Positions 26,040 through 37,700 of a DNA stretch of 64,000 nt are shown in pieces. The DNA comes from Chryseobacterium elymi (GTDB taxonomy: Bacteria > Bacteroidota > Bacteroidia > Flavobacteriales > Weeksellaceae), in the NCBI RefSeq assembly GCF_003385495.1, contig NZ_QNUH01000009.1:62001-126000 (forward strand), given 5' to 3'. Under the pieces are notes generated by a model that was not told where the DNA came from, made no database searches, and worked only from the letters and a program-made list of their open reading frames with translations. The translations under genes and the position numbers were made by a program. How positions within the stretch are numbered: the first letter of the stretch is position 1; each line of letters begins with the position of its first letter.

Positions 26040-26384
26040 TTGAAAATAAATTACTTTGTCTTCTATGGCTATGCTATAGCATATTGTATCAATATGTTGT
26101 TTGCATGGCAGATAGAGAATCTCAGCACCACATCTTTAGCAGTACAGAATTCTACTGTATCATACTGTCTTTGTAAGTTTACGGAACATTCAGAAAAAGA
26201 TAAGGCTCCTGTTAATAATGATTTTATAGAAATGAGTAAGCTGTATGCCGATGCTAGGCATTGGAGCTTGCTATGTAGAGATGCAGAAATTGTACAACAG
26301 TATAAATACGATATACATTCTGTTGAAGACCCTAAAATTGAAAAGGGGGACTTTATAATTAAGTTTCCGGATAAATTATCTTAA
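26040..26384 (+). CDS. Hypothetical small protein
   Basis: 114 codons from TTG at 26040, just downstream of a good promoter. The first 22 residues are hydrophobic and could be a signal or anchor; the rest is soluble and includes KLYADARHWSLLCRDAE and ends in IIKFPDKLS. There are four cysteines. No family is recognised. The TTG start, odd composition and decayed sequence just downstream leave open that it is a fragment of a larger lost gene. Confidence 0.4.
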   Translation: MKINYFVFYGYAIAYCINMLFAWQIENLSTTSLAVQNSTVSYCLCKFTEHSEKDKAPVNNDFIEMSKLYADARHWSLLCRDAEIVQQYKYDIHSVEDPKIEKGDFIIKFPDKLS

Positions 26385-26463
26385 TTATACCAAAGACAGG
26401 TGTATTCCAATTACTTTAACGGAAACAAGCTTTATAGTTACGGTTTACCTCTATTGGGTTATT

Positions 26464-26500
26464 TTATAAACGCGCAGGTTGGAATTAGTACATGCTTCCT
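26464..26500 (+). repeat. Partial copy of the IGINT gene start
   Basis: This stretch, coding INAQVGIST before going out of frame, repeats 26613-26649, which codes INAQVGINT in the next gene, with about four differences in 37 bp. The frame upstream, from about 26401, stays open (NYFNGNKLYSYGL) but has no ATG and stops at 26507-26509. It looks like a fossil of a related gene. Confidence 0.5.
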
Positions 26501-26566
26501 GAAGCTATAAGAGGTATGCATTCAATAATATCAAAAAAACATAAAAAAACAACAAATATCAATTCA

Positions 26567-27745
26567 ATGAAAAACAAATTATTAACACTCGCGGTTTTAT
26601 CTTTTACAGGATGTCTTATAAACGCACAGGTTGGAATTAATACAGGTCTTCCCCAGGCTACATTGGATGTGGTTGGCTTTCCGACAAATGCCAATAAGCC
26701 TGATGGGATTATTGCGCCGAGACTCTTACTAAGTGAACTGGCTGCTAAGACATATGCTGCAGCCCAGACAGGGGCTTTAGTGTATATTACGTCTATTAAT
26801 GCTACTCCTGTTGGCTCGACGATTAATGTGACAACTCCGGGATATTATTATTTTGATGGAACAGTATGGCAGAAACAAACCGGTACAGAATGGCAGGTTA
26901 AAGGAAATGCGGCTGGAGAAATTTCTACCACAACAGAAGTTTTGGGAGTTGCTCCGGCTTCTGCCAATTATCTGGGGACTAAAGGAGCTGCTGATCTGGT
27001 AATGATAAGTGCCAATAAAGTGCATGCAGTGCTTGATACTGCCGGAGGATTGTCAGGAGGAGGAGAAAATGCTTCCAGTCTTTCCTGGGGAAGTACAAAT
27101 ACTGTTAATAATACTTCAAATAATATAGCACTCGGAAGAGGGAATACGGCTACTACTACAGCGGCTAATTTTCCGGCGATAGCAATAGGATCGTCAAATA
27201 CAGCAACTGGAGGAGGAAAAGTATTTGGGACTTCAAATACTGCGATCTCTTCAAGTAATTTTGCTTTTGGAGCTTTTAATACAACAGGTAATTCAATTGC
27301 TGTGGCAGTAGGGCATACAAATAATGCTACTAATGGAGGATTTGCTTTTGGAGCTAATAATGTTGTTACCTTAAATAATTTTGCTTTTGGAAGTAACAAT
27401 ACTGTGAGTGGAACAGCAGGGGCTATTGCCATCGGAATTGGTGGAGCTTCACTGGCTAACCAGTCAACCTATGCTAATAATGCACATGTGTTTTCAGGAC
27501 AGGGAGCTGTAGGTACAGTGCTTACTGATGTAGGAATAAATGTAACTCCAAGTTCAACAAACTACGCAGATTTAGAAGTGAGCAAGGCTGTTCAAATAAA
27601 ATCTTCCGCTACAAGACCGACATGTGATGCATCTAATGCGGGATCAATAATATATGAAGTGGCAACTGTACTGGGTGTAACATCCGGCAATTTTGTTGGC
27701 TGTAGACAGGTGAATAATACTTCGTACGGGTGGCAAACTCTATAA
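26567..27745 (+). CDS. Secreted IGINT-type adhesin-like protein
   Basis: 392 residues from ATG 26567 (MKNKLLTLAVLSFTGCLINA); the longer frame from 26492 adds 25 residues without signal character. The signal peptide ends near INAQ, and the mature start VGINTGLPQATLDVVG matches the type seen at 3451. Residues about 190-330 are repeats in which IAIG, FAFG or VAVG blocks alternate with SNT/NNT, as in head domains of trimeric autotransporter adhesins (YadA-like left-handed rolls). There is no membrane anchor or T9SS tail. The 866-residue T9SS protein follows 51 bp later, probably in the same operon. Function unknown; adhesion is a guess from the repeats. Confidence 0.7.
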   Translation: MKNKLLTLAVLSFTGCLINAQVGINTGLPQATLDVVGFPTNANKPDGIIAPRLLLSELAAKTYAAAQTGALVYITSINATPVGSTINVTTPGYYYFDGTVWQKQTGTEWQVKGNAAGEISTTTEVLGVAPASANYLGTKGAADLVMISANKVHAVLDTAGGLSGGGENASSLSWGSTNTVNNTSNNIALGRGNTATTTAANFPAIAIGSSNTATGGGKVFGTSNTAISSSNFAFGAFNTTGNSIAVAVGHTNNATNGGFAFGANNVVTLNNFAFGSNNTVSGTAGAIAIGIGGASLANQSTYANNAHVFSGQGAVGTVLTDVGINVTPSSTNYADLEVSKAVQIKSSATRPTCDASNAGSIIYEVATVLGVTSGNFVGCRQVNNTSYGWQTL

Positions 27746-27796
27746 TTATAAAACACAAAACTTTAACAAAAAAATAAAACCACAAAAACAAAAAAA

Positions 27797-30397
27797 ATGG
27801 CAAAAAAATTATTCGAGAAATTTGCGGTAATGCTGATGGTATTTATGATGTCTGCAGCAGTAACTGCTCAAAAAGGTTATGAGCCTATCCGAGGGATGGG
27901 CGTAGAAGCTAAGCCTGTAAACAATTCAGGGATTTGTCTGGTGTGCTATAACGGAAGTATGAATCCGGTAATAGATGCGAATCTGGATAATAGTGTGAGC
28001 ATGGGAAACTTTGCATCACTGGTAAGTGGTAATGGTATATCTGTAAAAAATACAAATACTACTTATCCGGCAGGTTATATTACAGGTTTTAATGTAGACC
28101 TGGGAACCAGCTTTATTACAGTAGACCTGCTGAGCTCATTAAGAATAAGTACATACAAAAACGGTGTGCTGCAGGAGTCTACGACAAGTACTACATTGTT
28201 ATCAGTACCTGCATTTGGAGGTGCTAAAAACAGAATTTTTCTTCACTTTAAGACAACCAGAGAGTTTGATGAAGTAAGATTATACCAGACCAATGTACTG
28301 TCTATATTCAGTGCAATGAATGTGTATTATGCCTTTGCATTTGATCCTGCTAAGGTTCCTGTTGATACCAATGGCATCTGTGATGATATTATCGCAGGAA
28401 GCGGTGTAGATGGAAACGTATCAGGAAGCAGCAGCTTTATTGCTCCGCTTTCTTTTGTTCAGAACAGAGAAAGAATAGGAGACGGAGACAAGAATTCTTA
28501 CGGAACAATCGTATTGCCGGCTGGACTTCTTGGATCTTACTCAGTAGGAGTATTAGACAAAAATCAGGTTTATCCTGCGGGAAACAGAACTGGTTTTGTG
28601 ATCTCTCCGGATGATGAAGGAAAGCTTTTAAGCGCAGAATTCCTGAAAAATATTACTGTAGAAACTTATTTATATGGTCAGCTACAGGATTCCAGAACAT
28701 TATCTGACGGTGGAGGACTTATCAATATTAAAGTTTTAGGTTTTGGCTCAGGAAAACAGAAAGTAACACTTACGGCTTCTAAGCCTTTTAACGAAGTACG
28801 TTTAAAAGTTACACAGACTGTAGGCGTTAATTTAGGATCTTTAAAAGTATATTACGCATTTGAGGAGCCTGCATCTTGCGACTGTAATGATAAAATTCAG
28901 ACAAGTGGCTCTGCAATTCCGGGAAATCTGGTAACAGGAACCAACTGGACTTCAGGTCCCGGACTTTTTGGTCTTATTTTAGCAAAAATGGTAAATCCAT
29001 CAGCTATTGTAGATACCAATACCTCAAATTATGCTACAGCAACTATTCCTGCTGCTTCATTCTTAAGTATTTTCTCAGCTTATGCTACAGTAAGTACTAA
29101 TAGCTTGCTTCCTGCTAATACATATGCCGGATTTACACTAGAAAAAGCTGCAAACCTTATCGGAGTAAGTGTTCTTGAGAACATTACAGTAACCCTTTAC
29201 AATAATAATACTCAGACAGACATTTTCACAAGTACAGGAAGCTTGATCAGTGGGAATTTCTTCACCACAGATTCTAATAAATTTTATGTAGGAGGTAGGG
29301 CGACTAAGCCTTTCAACCGTATTAAAGTTACTTTCTATAGCGGTACAGGGGTGCGTATTCCTCAGAACTATTATATCTATAATGCATTTGCAAGCAGGGA
29401 TGATGATAACGATGGAGTGCCAAACTGCTTCGATCAGTGTCCTAATGGTAATGACAGTATTGATAATAACGGTAACGGTATTCCGGATTGTGCAGAAGGA
29501 TGTACAGCGGTAAATGACAAGTCTCCTACTATTGATACAGATGGTGACGGGATTGTAGATGCTTGTGATCTTGATTCTGATAATGATGGAATTCCAGATG
29601 CGTTGGAGGATCTTGATGGGAATGGTAAATTTGAAGATGATGATACAGAAGGAGTATTTGGACCTGTTCAGGTATTAGGAGATGGAATTGCCAGCTACTT
29701 AGATTTAGATTCTGATAATGATGGTATTTTAGATTTATTTGAATCTGGTATCCCAGCGTCAGTAATCAGCCAGATAGATACGGACCTTAATGGTATTATT
29801 GATAGCAATGTTGCTGTAGGAAATAACGGTATTGCTGATATTTTGGAAACTTATCCGGATTCAGGCGTAATGAAGTACCCTCTTAAAAATACAGACGGTG
29901 ATGATAAACCGGATTTTGTAGACTTAAATTCAAACGGGGTTGATTATGATCTATGGGCTATTGGTAAAGATAACTTAGATGACTTTGGGGTAGGTTTTAT
30001 TTCAAGAATCAATGACCTTGATAAAGACGGTATCCAGGCTGTTGTAGATACAGATCTTGTGAAGAGAGGAGCTCCTGCTTCGCCGCTATCTCCTTATGCT
30101 ACATCAGCTAAAAACGGATTGACATCTAGTGCAAAAGGAATCACTGGTTCCGATGTTACTTCAATTGCAAATGATATCAGTGTATATCCTAACCCGGTTA
30201 AATCAGGTGAGAACTTAAACGTTAAATCTGGAGAAGCTGGAACTTATACAGTTTTTTCTGCTCAGGGGCAGTTGATCAAATCAGATAAATTCTCTGGTAA
30301 TGCTGAAATCAATACAGCTTCATTACCGGCAGGTGTTTATATTGTGAAAATAGATACGAAGTCAACAATGAAATCTTATAAGATCATTGTGAAATAA
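27797..30397 (+). CDS. Large secreted T9SS protein with TSP3-like repeats
   Basis: 866 residues. Signal peptide about 1-25 (cleavage after VTAQ). Three related segments (about 45-182, 194-355, 361-533) share a start with a Cys/Asp cluster, a middle NxxYPAGxxxGF-type motif and an end in VYYAF or IYNAF, suggesting three tandem beta-sandwich domains. Residues 535-760 carry calcium-binding thrombospondin type 3-like repeats (DDDNDGVPNCFDQCP, DLDSDNDGIPD, DLDSDNDGILD). Residues 793-866 form a type A T9SS sorting domain (SVYPNPVKSGENLNV ... SYKIIVK). A large surface or extracellular protein; its binding partner is unknown. It ends at a terminator before the rpoB promoter. Confidence 0.8.
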   Translation: MAKKLFEKFAVMLMVFMMSAAVTAQKGYEPIRGMGVEAKPVNNSGICLVCYNGSMNPVIDANLDNSVSMGNFASLVSGNGISVKNTNTTYPAGYITGFNVDLGTSFITVDLLSSLRISTYKNGVLQESTTSTTLLSVPAFGGAKNRIFLHFKTTREFDEVRLYQTNVLSIFSAMNVYYAFAFDPAKVPVDTNGICDDIIAGSGVDGNVSGSSSFIAPLSFVQNRERIGDGDKNSYGTIVLPAGLLGSYSVGVLDKNQVYPAGNRTGFVISPDDEGKLLSAEFLKNITVETYLYGQLQDSRTLSDGGGLINIKVLGFGSGKQKVTLTASKPFNEVRLKVTQTVGVNLGSLKVYYAFEEPASCDCNDKIQTSGSAIPGNLVTGTNWTSGPGLFGLILAKMVNPSAIVDTNTSNYATATIPAASFLSIFSAYATVSTNSLLPANTYAGFTLEKAANLIGVSVLENITVTLYNNNTQTDIFTSTGSLISGNFFTTDSNKFYVGGRATKPFNRIKVTFYSGTGVRIPQNYYIYNAFASRDDDNDGVPNCFDQCPNGNDSIDNNGNGIPDCAEGCTAVNDKSPTIDTDGDGIVDACDLDSDNDGIPDALEDLDGNGKFEDDDTEGVFGPVQVLGDGIASYLDLDSDNDGILDLFESGIPASVISQIDTDLNGIIDSNVAVGNNGIADILETYPDSGVMKYPLKNTDGDDKPDFVDLNSNGVDYDLWAIGKDNLDDFGVGFISRINDLDKDGIQAVVDTDLVKRGAPASPLSPYATSAKNGLTSSAKGITGSDVTSIANDISVYPNPVKSGENLNVKSGEAGTYTVFSAQGQLIKSDKFSGNAEINTASLPAGVYIVKIDTKSTMKSYKIIVK

Positions 30398-30418
30398 TAT
30401 TCAGATTTTATAGAATGA

Positions 30419-30447
30419 AAGGCTGTCCCTCGGGACGGCCTTTTTTT
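30419..30447 (+). terminator. Terminator of the surface-protein operon
   Basis: AAGGCTGTCCC pairs with GGGACGGCCTT including one T-G pair, then T7. Confidence 0.85.
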
Positions 30448-30486
30448 ATTTAAAGACTTTAATGCTCTCAAAATGAAGAGGTTTTA

Positions 30487-30518
30487 TTTGTCTATGTGGG
30501 TGGAATTTCGTACCTTTG
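30487..30518 (+). promoter_or_regulatory. Promoter of rpoBC
   Basis: TTTG (30487-30490) and TACCTTTG (30511-30518) are 20 bp apart. The predicted leader to rpoB is about 320 nt. Confidence 0.65.
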
Positions 30519-30525
30519 TCCCTCT

Positions 30526-30751
30526 TTTGGCGCGAATAATTGTTTGTAAATCTATAAAATATTGAAAATCAACTCTTTCATGGAAAATAATGAAGGGGAT
30601 TTCTCTTATATGGATACTGTAGCAAGTTCTGCCTCAAAAGTAAATGAAAATATTTTGCATTACGCTGTGAAAAGATATACCAGTGTTGCAGTTAGGATTA
30701 GATTGTAAGAATGTAGAATAAAGAATAAAGACGATTTCTAATAGCGCCAAA
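30526..30751 (+). repeat. Inverted repeat bracketing the rpoB leader ORF
   Basis: TTTGGCGC (30526-30533) and GCGCCAAA (30744-30751) are perfect complements 210 nt apart, enclosing the small ORF. They are among the few GC-rich patches in this leader. A long-range stem in the transcript is possible but not computed. Confidence 0.35.
30580..30708 (+). CDS. Possible 42-residue leader peptide upstream of rpoB
   Basis: ATG at 30580 opens 42 codons (MENNEGDFSYMDTVASSASK ... SVAVRIRL) and stops at TAA 30706-30708. It lies inside the predicted rpoB leader, after the promoter and before rpoB. No strong ribosome binding site is visible, as is common in this phylum. It could be a regulatory upstream ORF, a genuine small protein, or a remnant. 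No family is recognised. Confidence 0.3.
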   Translation: MENNEGDFSYMDTVASSASKVNENILHYAVKRYTSVAVRIRL

Positions 30752-30845
30752 CATTTGAAGTCTTTTATCTTTTTCTCTCTTTCTTTTTCTTTCCTGATAT
30801 TTTTTAATAAATCAAAATATTTTTTAACCCTTTCTTAAAAGTTTT

Positions 30846-33800
30846 ATGAGTAAAACAACAGCAACTACAAGGGGGAATCAGAGAATTAACTTCTCATCAG
30901 CTAAAGGAAAAATTATCACTCCTGACTTCCTGGACATCCAGTTAGAGTCTTTCAGAGATTTTTTCCAGCTTGATACCCTTCCAGAAGACAGAACAGACGA
31001 AGGTTTATACAGAACCTTCCAGGAAAACTTCCCGATCACCGATTCTAGAAATCAGTTCGTATTGGAATTCCTTGATTATCTGGTAGATTCTCCACGTTAT
31101 TCAATTAACGAGTGTGTGGAAAGAGGATTGACGTATTCAGTCCCTCTTAAAGCAAGACTTAAATTGTATTGTACAGACCCTGAGCACGAGGATTTCCAGA
31201 CTGTGGTTCAGGATGTGTATTTAGGCCCGGTTCCTTATATGACGCCTAGTGGATCTTTCATCATCAATGGTGCTGAAAGAGTTATTGTTACGCAGCTTCA
31301 CCGTTCACCTGGTGTATTCTTCGGACAGACTTACCACGCAAACGGAACTAAACTGTATTATTCAAGAATTATCCCTTTCAAAGGATCTTGGATGGAATTT
31401 ACGACCGATATCAACAGCGTAATGTACGCGTATATCGACCGTAAGAAAAAGTTACCATTAACTACCCTGTTAAGAGCTATCGGTTACGAATCGGATAAGG
31501 ATATCCTTCAGATCTTCGACCTTGCTGAAGAAGTGAAAGTTTCTAAAGCTGCTCTTAAAAAAGTAGAAGGAAGAACATTGGCTGCGAGAGTATTGAACAC
31601 TTGGTTCGAAGATTTCGTAGACGAAGATACAGGTGAAGTAGTTTCTATCGAAAGAAACGAAATCATCCTTGACAGAGAAACCATTCTTGAAAAAGAACAT
31701 TTAGATCTTATTCTTGATGCTGGTGTGAAATCTATCCTGATTCACAAAGAAAACAGCAACGAGTTCTCTATCATCCAGAATACATTACAGAAAGACCCTA
31801 CAAACTCTGAAAAAGAAGCTGTAGAGTACATCTACCGTCAGTTAAGAAATGCAGATCCGCCAGATGAGGAAACAGCAAGAGGAATCATCGAAAAATTATT
31901 CTTCTCTGAGCAAAGATATTCACTTGGTGAAGTTGGACGTTACAGACTAAACAAAAAGCTAGGTCTAAACATCCCTACAACTACCGAAGTTCTTACAAAA
32001 GAAGATATCATTGCTATCGTAAGACACCTGATCGAGCTTGTTAACTCTAAAGCTGAGGTTGATGATATCGACCACTTATCAAACAGAAGAATTAAAACTG
32101 TTGGTGAGCAATTGGCAGGACAGTTCGGTGTAGGTCTTTCAAGAATTGCAAGAACTATCAAAGAAAGAATGAACGTTAGAGATAACGAAATCTTTACTCC
32201 GCTAGATCTTGTAAATGCTAAAACATTAACATCAGTAATTAACTCGTTCTTTGGGACCAACCAGCTTTCTCAGTTCATGGACCAGACCAATCCGCTATCA
32301 GAAATCACGCACAAGCGTAGACTTTCTGCCCTGGGACCTGGTGGTTTATCAAGAGAAAGAGCAGGTTTCGAGGTTCGTGACGTTCACCATACCCACTACG
32401 GAAGGATTTGCCCGATTGAAACTCCGGAAGGACCAAACATTGGTTTGATTTCTTCTTTAGGTATTTATGCTAAAATCAATACCTTAGGTTTCATCGAAAC
32501 GCCATACAGAAAAGTAGAGAATAGTAAAGTAGACCTTACTGCAGATCCTGTTTATCTGAACGCAGAAGATGAAGAAGATAAAGTAATTGCTCAGGCGAAC
32601 GTAGAATTGACTGATAACGGTGATTTCTTAACAGACAGAATTATCGCAAGACTGGATGGTGACTACCCGGTAGTTGAGCCATCTCAGGTTAACCTTATCG
32701 ACGTTGCACCAAACCAGATCTCTGGTATTTCAGCTTCATTAATTCCATTCCTGGAGCATGATGATGCGAACCGTGCATTGATGGGATCCAACATGATGCG
32801 TCAGGCCGTTCCTCTATTGAAGCCACAAGCTCCAATCGTTGGTACAGGTCTGGAACAGCAGGTTGCTAAAGATTCAAGAATTTTGATCAATGCTGAAGGT
32901 ACAGGTCTTGTAGAATATGTAGATGCTGATAAGATCACCATCAAATATGAAAGAAGTGATGACGAAGATTTAGTACAGTTTGAATCTGCAACTAAAACAT
33001 ACCACCTTACTAAATTCAGAAAAACCAACCAGAGTACAACAATTACACTGAGACCAAACGTAAGAGTAGGTGAAACAGTGCATAAAGGACAGGTACTTTG
33101 CGACGGGTATGCTACTGAAAATGGAGAATTAGCTCTTGGTAGAAACTTGGTGGTAGCCTTCATGCCTTGGAAAGGATACAACTTTGAGGATGCCATCGTA
33201 ATCAACGAAAAAGTTGTACGTGAAGACTGGTTTACTTCAATCCACGTGGATGAATATTCACTTGAAGTTCGTGATACCAAATTAGGTATGGAAGAACTGA
33301 CAGCAGATATTCCGAACGTTTCTGAAGAAGCTACGAAAGATCTTGATGAGAACGGTATGATCAGAATCGGTGCTGAAGTGAAGCCTGGTGACATTATGAT
33401 TGGTAAGATCACTCCAAAAGGTGAATCTGACCCAACTCCGGAAGAGAAACTTCTTAGAGCGATCTTTGGTGACAAAGCCGGTGATGTAAAAGATGCTTCA
33501 TTAAAAGCAGATTCTTCATTAAGAGGTGTTGTGATCAACAAAAAATTGTTCTCAAGAAACATTAAAGATAAAAAGAAAAGAACTGAAGAAAAACTTAAGC
33601 TTGAAGAAATTGAAAACACTTACAAGGCTAAGTTTGATGAGTTGAGAAATACTTTAATTGAAAAATTAAACACACTGGTAGGCGGTAAAACTTCTCAGGG
33701 AGTTACCAATGACCTTGATGAAGAAATCATCGGTAAAGGTGTGAAATTCACTCATAAATTATTGACTTCAGTAGAAGATTACGTCAACGTAAGCGGTGCA

Positions 33801-34667
33801 GACTGGACTGTAGATAACGATAAGAATGAATTGGTAAAACAGTTAATTCACAACTATAAAATCAAGTTCAATGATATCCAGGGAGTTAAAAACCGTGAGA
33901 AATTCGCTATTTCTATCGGAGATGAGCTTCCTGCGGGGATCATGAAATTGGCAAAAGTATATATCGCTAAAAAACGTAAGTTGAATGTAGGGGATAAAAT
34001 GGCAGGACGTCACGGTAACAAAGGTATCGTTTCAAGAATCGTTCGTGAAGAAGATATGCCATTCCTTGAAGACGGAACACCGGTAGATATCGTATTGAAT
34101 CCACTTGGGGTACCTTCCCGTATGAACATCGGACAGATTTATGAAACAGTTCTAGGATGGGCTGGTCAGAAACTGGGACTGAAGTTCGCTACACCAATTT
34201 TCGATGGGGCAAGTCTTGATCAGATTACTGAATATACAGAAAAAGCTGGTCTTCCGAAATTCGGTAACACTCACCTTTATGATGGTGGTACAGGAGAAAG
34301 ATTTACTCAGCCGGCTACAGTAGGTATTATTTATATGCTGAAATTAGGACACATGGTTGATGATAAGATGCACGCACGTTCTATTGGTCCTTACTCATTA
34401 ATTACTCAGCAGCCGTTAGGAGGTAAAGCTCAGTTCGGAGGTCAGAGATTCGGAGAGATGGAGGTTTGGGCTCTTGAAGCATTTGGAGCATCAAATATCC
34501 TGAGAGAGATTCTGACTGTGAAGTCGGATGACGTGATTGGTAGAGCAAAAACTTATGAAGCAATTGCAAAAGGTGAATCGATGCCTGAACCAGGTATTCC
34601 GGAATCATTCAATGTATTACTTCACGAGTTACAAGGACTTGGACTTGATGTAAGACTTGAGGAATAA
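30846..34667 (+). CDS. rpoB: DNA-directed RNA polymerase subunit beta
   Basis: Core subunit of RNA polymerase, 1273 residues. Conserved blocks include the rifampicin-pocket region ([20 protein letters not shown] then GPGG), [12 protein letters not shown], and the C-terminal [13 protein letters not shown] and [15 protein letters not shown] blocks. The rifampicin cluster I residues appear wild-type, so no resistance is predicted from it. It is 82 bp from rpoC. It has its own promoter, having been separated from rplL by two surface-protein genes. Confidence 0.98.
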   Translation: MSKTTATTRGNQRINFSSAKGKIITPDFLDIQLESFRDFFQLDTLPEDRTDEGLYRTFQENFPITDSRNQFVLEFLDYLVDSPRYSINECVERGLTYSVPLKARLKLYCTDPEHEDFQTVVQDVYLGPVPYMTPSGSFIINGAERVIVTQLHRSPGVFFGQTYHANGTKLYYSRIIPFKGSWMEFTTDINSVMYAYIDRKKKLPLTTLLRAIGYESDKDILQIFDLAEEVKVSKAALKKVEGRTLAARVLNTWFEDFVDEDTGEVVSIERNEIILDRETILEKEHLDLILDAGVKSILIHKENSNEFSIIQNTLQKDPTNSEKEAVEYIYRQLRNADPPDEETARGIIEKLFFSEQRYSLGEVGRYRLNKKLGLNIPTTTEVLTKEDIIAIVRHLIELVNSKAEVDDIDHLSNRRIKTVGEQLAGQFGVGLSRIARTIKERMNVRDNEIFTPLDLVNAKTLTSVINSFFGTNQLSQFMDQTNPLSEITHKRRLSALGPGGLSRERAGFEVRDVHHTHYGRICPIETPEGPNIGLISSLGIYAKINTLGFIETPYRKVENSKVDLTADPVYLNAEDEEDKVIAQANVELTDNGDFLTDRIIARLDGDYPVVEPSQVNLIDVAPNQISGISASLIPFLEHDDANRALMGSNMMRQAVPLLKPQAPIVGTGLEQQVAKDSRILINAEGTGLVEYVDADKITIKYERSDDEDLVQFESATKTYHLTKFRKTNQSTTITLRPNVRVGETVHKGQVLCDGYATENGELALGRNLVVAFMPWKGYNFEDAIVINEKVVREDWFTSIHVDEYSLEVRDTKLGMEELTADIPNVSEEATKDLDENGMIRIGAEVKPGDIMIGKITPKGESDPTPEEKLLRAIFGDKAGDVKDASLKADSSLRGVVINKKLFSRNIKDKKKRTEEKLKLEEIENTYKAKFDELRNTLIEKLNTLVGGKTSQGVTNDLDEEIIGKGVKFTHKLLTSVEDYVNVSGADWTVDNDKNELVKQLIHNYKIKFNDIQGVKNREKFAISIGDELPAGIMKLAKVYIAKKRKLNVGDKMAGRHGNKGIVSRIVREEDMPFLEDGTPVDIVLNPLGVPSRMNIGQIYETVLGWAGQKLGLKFATPIFDGASLDQITEYTEKAGLPKFGNTHLYDGGTGERFTQPATVGIIYMLKLGHMVDDKMHARSIGPYSLITQQPLGGKAQFGGQRFGEMEVWALEAFGASNILREILTVKSDDVIGRAKTYEAIAKGESMPEPGIPESFNVLLHELQGLGLDVRLEE

Positions 34668-34749
34668 TTTTAAATTTTGAATGTTGAATTTTGAATCAAT
34701 TCAGAATTTATAATCCAAAATTTATAATCCAAAATCTAAAATCTAAAAA
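34668..34749 (+). repeat. AT-rich direct repeats between rpoB and rpoC
   Basis: The gap is built of short repeats: AATTTATAATCCAAAA occurs twice in tandem (around 34705-34733), followed by AATCTAAA twice; TTTTGAAT also repeats before them. No terminator is seen, so rpoB and rpoC are probably co-transcribed. Confidence 0.5.
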
Positions 34750-37700
34750 ATGTCAAATAAAAATAAATCAAGTAGATTTAATAAAATAACCATCGGTTTA
34801 GCTTCACCGGAATCGATTCTTCAGGAATCAAGAGGGGAAGTTTTAAAACCGGAAACTATTAACTACAGAACACATAAACCTGAAAGAGACGGTTTGTTCT
34901 GTGAAAAAATCTTTGGTCCGGTAAAGGATTACGAATGTGCTTGTGGTAAATACAAGAGAATTCGTTACAAAGGGATCGTTTGTGACCGTTGTGGAGTAGA
35001 AGTTACTGAGAAAAAAGTAAGAAGAGAGAGAATCGGACACATCAACCTTGTAGTGCCTATTGCGCACATCTGGTATTTCCGTTCATTACCGAACAAAATC
35101 GGTTACCTTTTAGGAATTCCTTCTAAGAAATTAGATATGATCATCTACTACGAAAGATATGTAGTGATTCAGCAGGGTATTGCTAAAAAATTAGACGGTT
35201 CCGACTTCGATAATATGGAGTTCCTTACAGAAGAAGAGTACCTGGACATCATGGAGACTCTTCCTGTGGAAAACCAGTATCTTGATGATTCCGATCCAAA
35301 CAAATTCATCGCCAGAATGGGTGCTGAAGCTGTTGAAGATCTGTTAAAAAGAATCGATCTTGATGCATTGTCTTTCGATTTAAGACACAAAGCTCACAAC
35401 GAAGGTTCCAAACAAAGAAGAACTGAAGCTCTTAAAAGATTGAACGTTGTAGAAGCATTAAGAGGTGCTAATACAAGAATGATCAACAGACCGGAGTGGA
35501 TGATTATGCGTGTACTTCCTGTTATACCACCAGAACTAAGACCATTGGTTCCATTGGATGGAGGACGTTTCGCAACTTCTGACTTAAATGACCTTTACAG
35601 AAGAGTTATTATCAGAAACAACCGTCTGAAAAGATTATTGGAGATCAAAGCTCCGGAAGTAATCTTGAGAAATGAGAAGCGTATGCTTCAGGAATCAGTA
35701 GATTCATTATTCGATAATACAAGAAAATCTTCTGCCGTAAAATCTGAATCAAACAGACCATTGAAATCACTTTCTGATTCATTGAAAGGTAAACAAGGTC
35801 GTTTCCGTCAGAACTTACTAGGAAAAAGGGTAGACTACTCTGCGCGTTCCGTAATTGTTGTAGGTCCAAACTTACAGCTTCACGAATGTGGTATTCCTAA
35901 AGATATGGCAGCAGAACTTTACAAGCCGTTCATCATCAGAAAACTGATCGAGAGAGGTATTGTAAAAACGGTGAAATCTGCAAAGAGAATCATCGACAGA
36001 AAAGAGCCTGTAGTATATGATATCCTTGAAAATGTGATGAAAGGTCACCCTGTTTTACTGAACAGAGCACCTACTCTTCACAGACTGGGTATCCAGGCAT
36101 TCCAGCCTAAGATGATCGAAGGTAAGGCAATTCAGCTTCACCCGTTAGTAACAACAGCATTCAACGCCGATTTCGATGGTGACCAGATGGCGGTACACTT
36201 ACCGTTAGGTCCTGAAGCAATCCTTGAAGCTCAGTTATTGATGCTGGGTTCTCAGAACATCTTGAACCCTGCAAACGGTTCTCCTATTACTGTGCCTTCT
36301 CAGGACATGGTTCTTGGTCTTTATTTCATGACCAAAGAATTGAGCTCTACAGAAGATATGAAAGTAAAAGGTGAAGGCCTTGCATTCTATTCTCCGGAAG
36401 AAGCGGAAATCGCTTATGCTGAAGGAAGAGTATCATTAAACGCTAAAGTAAGATGTAGACTGCCTGTTAAAGAAAACGGAGAATTAGTAACAAGATTGAT
36501 CGAAACTTCCGTAGGTAGAATCTTATTCAATCAGATTGTTCCTAAACAATCAGGATATATCAATGAACTTCTGACTAAGAAATCATTAAGAAATGTTATC
36601 GGTAAGATCCTTGCTGATACCGACTTCCCTACAACGGTGAAGTTCCTGGATGCAATGAAAGATTTAGGATATTCAAACGCATTCAAAGGAGGTCTTTCCT
36701 TCTCACTTGGAGATATTGTAGTTCCTGTTGAGAAGAAAAAAATGATTGCTCAGTCCATTGAAGCAGTAGACGAAATTAGAGCCAACTATAACATGGGTCT
36801 GATTACAGATACAGAACGTTATAACCAGGTAATCGACGTTTGGACTAATACCAATGCCGGATTAACTGAAATGATCATGGGTAGAATGAAAACCGATCAA
36901 GGTGGATTCAACTCTGTATATATGATGCTTGATTCTGGTGCGAGGGGTTCCAAAGAACAAATCCGTCAGCTATCAGGGATGAGAGGTTTGATGGCAAAAC
37001 CGCAAAAAGCTGGTTCTACCGGTGCGGAAATTATTGAAAACCCGATCCTGGCAAACTTTAAAGAAGGTCTTTCCATCCTTGAGTACTTTATCTCTACTCA
37101 CGGAGCCCGTAAAGGTCTTGCGGATACCGCTCTTAAGACTGCAGATGCTGGTTACTTAACAAGAAGATTGGTAGACGTTGCTCAGGACGTTATCGTTACA
37201 GAAGACGACTGTGGTACTTTAAGAGGTACTGAAGTTACTGCACTTAAGAAAAATGACGAGATCGTTGAAAAGATCTCCGAAAGAATCTTAGGTAGAGTTT
37301 CTCTTCATAACATCTATGATCCTGAAACAGATGAGTTAATCACTGAAGCAGATCAGGTCATTAATGAAGCATTAGCAAAAAGAATTGAAGCAGCAGGACT
37401 GGAATTTGTTGAAGTTCGTTCTCCGCTTACTTGTGAAACTAAGAAAGGTATCTGTGCGAAATGTTACGGTAGAAACTTAGCGACAGGTAAGATGATCCAT
37501 ATGGGTGAAGCAGTAGGTGTTATTGCAGCTCAGTCAATTGGGGAGCCTGGTACTCAGCTTACGTTGAGAACCTTCCACCAAGGGGGTGTATCCACGAACG
37601 TTTCAGAAAACCCATCTATTGTTGCAAGAAGAGACGGTATCGTAGAATTGGACGAAGTAAGAACAATTACTTCTGAAGATGAAAACGGTAATACTGCGGA

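Noticed and set aside
32801..33619. 272-codon minus-strand ORF inside rpoB
   Set aside because: It is antisense to conserved rpoB sequence, Ser/Pro-rich as frame shadows are here, and lacks any domain.
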